A model generated the notes under the pieces. The model worked only from the letters and a program-made list of their open reading frames with translations. It was not told where the DNA came from and searched no databases. A stretch of 33,148 nt of DNA from Candidatus Aminicenantes bacterium (GTDB lineage: Bacteria; Acidobacteriota; Aminicenantia; Aminicenantales; UBA4085), in NCBI GenBank assembly GCA_026393855.1, contig JAPKZJ010000089.1, positions 1 to 33,148 of the forward strand. The letters run 5' to 3'. How positions within the stretch are numbered: the first letter of the stretch is position 1; every line of letters begins with the position of its first letter. Positions 31,050 through 33,148 of this stretch are shown here, piece after piece. A program made the translations under genes and the position numbers.

Positions 31050-33148
31050 CCTCCCCTGCGGGGCGCGGGCGCACCGCCCAGGCCGGGTAGGGTGCGGCGC
31101 TTCCTTTGACCGAATGCCAGAGGATTCGGTTGAGCGTATCCTCGGGACAGGCGTCGACCTGCCGGAAGTTCAGCTGCGACGATAGGACGGCCTGGCGGCG
31201 CAGAAGCTTGTCCTTGACCTGGGGCGGCGCGGGATTCATCTCGTCCAGCCGGACCTTGGCCGGCACGGCCGCGAAGGGCCGGAAGTCCGGCTGGTCCGTG
31301 AAGCAGTCGGCCATCGGCACGGCGGCCGCGTCGAACTGGTTCATAGGCGGAAGGCCCAGGATCTGTTCGATCGTCCGAATCAGGCTGACCGTGTTGTAGA
31401 AGGTCGAAACGACTGCGCCCCGCTTGGCGTAGGGGCTGACGACATAAGCCGTCGTCCGGTATCCGCTGACATGATCCCAACCGTCCTGGGGGTCGTCCTC
31501 GATGCCGAAAACGACCGTGTCCTTCCAGAACCGGCTCTTGGCGATCCCCTCGACGATGCGGCCGAAGGCCAGATCGTTGTCGGCGGCGCAGGCCGTCGGG
31601 ATGGGCGATCCTTCGCTGGTGCCGCTGGTGTGGTCGTCGGGCAGGCAGATGATGATGAGCTGGGGCATTTCGCCCTTCTTCTCGAACTCCGCCAGCTCCT
31701 GCAGGAAGTAGCGGGCCCGGAACTGGTCCGGGACGTTCATGTTCCATCCGATCGTCTGGAGGGCCAGATACGGCCGCAGGGATTCGATCGCCGGCTCGCT
31801 CTCGTAGATGATCTCGCCCGTGGGGGCGTTGTATTCGCGCCAGTTGGCGGCCCAGTCGGGCTCGCCCTTGCGCTGCGGGTCCGCCCAGCGGACTTTGGGC
31901 ATGGCGAACTCGCCGTAGTCGCGCAGGGTCTTGCCGTGCTTGACGGCGTTATCCCAAAGGAAGCCGGTCGGGGCATAGGCCAGGGCGTCGGCCTCGTCCT
32001 CGCCCATGCCGTCCGGATAGCTGCGCGGCCAGCCGGAGAAGGAGCGTTCCATGTAGTCGGTGCTGAAGGCGGACATGGACCATTGATGGCCGTCGGCGCT
32101 TAAAATGCCGTTGCAGTAGGTGTTGTCCAGGAGGACGAACTCCGTGGCCATCTTGTGCTGGTTGGGAGTGATCCGTTCCCCGAAGATGGTCAGGGCGGGA
32201 TCGCCGTTGCCGGACGGGATATCGCCCAAAACCTGGTCATAGGCCCGATTCTCTTTGACCACGTAGACCACGTGCTTGAAGACGCTCGGCTCGCCGATCC
32301 GCTCCGGGACCGGGCGGGCCGCTTGGCCGGGCCGCGGCGGCAGGAGGGCGTCGGCGATCCGATCGCGGTGAAAGTTGGTCCAGGCCGTCCGGGTCATCGC
32401 GGGCAGGTCCGCCGCTTGGGGCAAGGGCATACGGGAGAGCGAGCCCCGGTACTGGTGCGAGTTGAAGCCCGGCGCGTTAGTCCGCTTGTCGATGCCTGTC
32501 GCCTCGGGCAGAACCTTGATGTTGGCGACCCAGAGAGCGTCGCGGCGGCCGTCGACAAGCAGGGCGCCGGGCCACCAGCCGACGGGAATGAGGCCCAGGA
32601 AAGCGGAGGCTTTTTTCTTGGGGTCAAACCGGATGACGGCCACGGCGTTTTGAGTGCCGTTGGCGACGAAGAGCGTCTTCCCCTTGAGGTCGAAAGCCAG
32701 GGCGTTGGGCGAGGCCCCGAAGAGGTCGGCCGGGCTGGGCTTGGCCGAGATCGTTTCGACGACCTCATCTGTCCGTGCATCGATGACGCTGAGATTGTCG
32801 CTGGCCGCGTTGGCGCAGACGACGAACCGTTTGTCGGGCGAAACGGCCAGCGCCGAGCTGTGGAGATGGACCAGGATTTCCTTGATGACCCGGCCCGAGG
32901 CCAGGTCGACGACGCTGACCGAACCCTCATTGGCGATGAAGGTGATGGGGTCGACCTTGACGATCATCCCGCGGCCGGCCGGCCCGGTCGGGTCGCCGGG
33001 CTTGGGTCGGCGCCCGCCCCAGTTGCTGACATAGGCCTTGCCGCGGACGAGGACGACGTCGAATGGAGCGATGCCGACATCGAACAGACGGAGCAGGCGC
33101 CCGTCGGCCGCGTCGAATTCGCCCAGCCTATTGGAGAGGTTGAGGGCG
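31036..33148 (-). CDS. YncE-like beta-propeller fused to phosphoesterase (5' end cut by window)
   Basis: Partial protein, about 703 residues visible, open to the right window edge, so the true start lies outside. The N-terminal part is a YVTN/YncE-type propeller (VSVVDLASGRVIKEILV, LSVIDARTDEVVETIS, KTLFVANGTQNAVAVI). The C-terminal part is a phosphoesterase of the alkaline-phosphatase/phospholipase C superfamily: HVVYVVKENRAYDQVLGD, DNTYCNGILSADGHQWS, CLPDDHTSG and GIEDDPQDGWDHVSGYR, which provide the metal ligands. Such proteins are normally exported. The tail ends GEDDDD. The stop lies 14 bases inside the NRAMP gene, tying production of a metal-dependent enzyme to a metal importer. An internal ATG at 32967 should not be taken as the start, because propeller repeats continue upstream. 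Confidence 0.9.
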   Translation of the reverse strand, partial: ALNLSNRLGEFDAADGRLLRLFDVGIAPFDVVLVRGKAYVSNWGGRRPKPGDPTGPAGRGMIVKVDPITFIANEGSVSVVDLASGRVIKEILVHLHSSALAVSPDKRFVVCANAASDNLSVIDARTDEVVETISAKPSPADLFGASPNALAFDLKGKTLFVANGTQNAVAVIRFDPKKKASAFLGLIPVGWWPGALLVDGRRDALWVANIKVLPEATGIDKRTNAPGFNSHQYRGSLSRMPLPQAADLPAMTRTAWTNFHRDRIADALLPPRPGQAARPVPERIGEPSVFKHVVYVVKENRAYDQVLGDIPSGNGDPALTIFGERITPNQHKMATEFVLLDNTYCNGILSADGHQWSMSAFSTDYMERSFSGWPRSYPDGMGEDEADALAYAPTGFLWDNAVKHGKTLRDYGEFAMPKVRWADPQRKGEPDWAANWREYNAPTGEIIYESEPAIESLRPYLALQTIGWNMNVPDQFRARYFLQELAEFEKKGEMPQLIIICLPDDHTSGTSEGSPIPTACAADNDLAFGRIVEGIAKSRFWKDTVVFGIEDDPQDGWDHVSGYRTTAYVVSPYAKRGAVVSTFYNTVSLIRTIEQILGLPPMNQFDAAAVPMADCFTDQPDFRPFAAVPAKVRLDEMNPAPPQVKDKLLRRQAVLSSQLNFRQVDACPEDTLNRILWHSVKGSAAPYPAWAVRPRPAGEDDDD

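Noticed and set aside
1-33148. CRISPR array, prophage, integrase or att site
   Set aside because: No phased repeats, phage genes, recombinase or tRNA-linked duplication seen on either strand.

Overview
The window is G+C-rich bacterial DNA (about two thirds G+C by eye) carrying chromosomal metabolic genes. No phage, IS transposase, rRNA, tRNA or CRISPR array was found. The gene mix suggests a Gram-negative heterotroph or fermenter of the Acidobacteriota / Candidatus Aminicenantes type: a membrane pyrophosphatase, exported peptidases and glycosidases, a cytosolic NuoEF-type electron-transfer operon, HTH-TM-TPR regulators and PadR/HAAS pairs. That placement is inferred from gene content and is not proven. 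Several promoters are close to the sigma-70 consensus (TTGACA or TTGACT, mostly 17-bp spacer, TATAAT-like), so housekeeping transcription signals are readable here.

Layout. 1-2288 (-): H+-translocating pyrophosphatase, C-terminus just cut by the window edge. 2477-4207 (+): ribokinase and a PAP2-type membrane phosphatase. 4384-5670 (+): hexameric glutamate dehydrogenase, with a strong terminator behind it. 5799-8576 (+): a sensor-like N-terminus fused to a PEP synthase-type ATP-grasp domain that lacks the rest of PEP synthase. 8631-13363 (+): exported GH95 alpha-L-fucosidase and dipeptidyl peptidase IV with a 4-bp ATGA overlap. 13429-14685 (+): PfkB-family sugar kinase. 14981-15373 (+): ACT-domain protein. 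15411-15827 (-): small exported protein.

16012-20669 (-) is a four-gene operon: NuoE-like, NuoF-like with extra ferredoxin domain, short NuoG/HoxU-like, and a glutamate-synthase-type FMN protein. The first three resemble the diaphorase core of electron-bifurcating hydrogenases, but no H-cluster subunit is present. The FMN protein sits where a catalytic partner would be expected. This is the most interesting system in the window. Divergent to it (20955, +) is a stand-alone BlaI/MecI-type repressor whose promoter spacer contains a 9+2+9 palindrome with the ACAnnTGT core of BlaI-family operators. It may control itself and possibly the redox operon.

21557-22916 (+) is a PadR repressor with its overlapping membrane partner. 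23069-23866 (+) is an exported CBM9/DOMON-like protein with a clear terminator. 24331-26130 (+) is an HTH-TM-TPR regulator, followed by a small exported coiled-coil protein and an exported class-C beta-lactamase-like serine hydrolase (26757-28049). On the minus strand follow an exported HExxH metalloprotease (28057-29622), an NRAMP metal transporter (29799-31049), and a YncE-like propeller plus phosphoesterase (31036 to the window end, N-terminus missing) that overlaps the transporter gene. Intergenic regions hold two REP-like hairpins (26632-26708) and a long inverted repeat (29690-29764).
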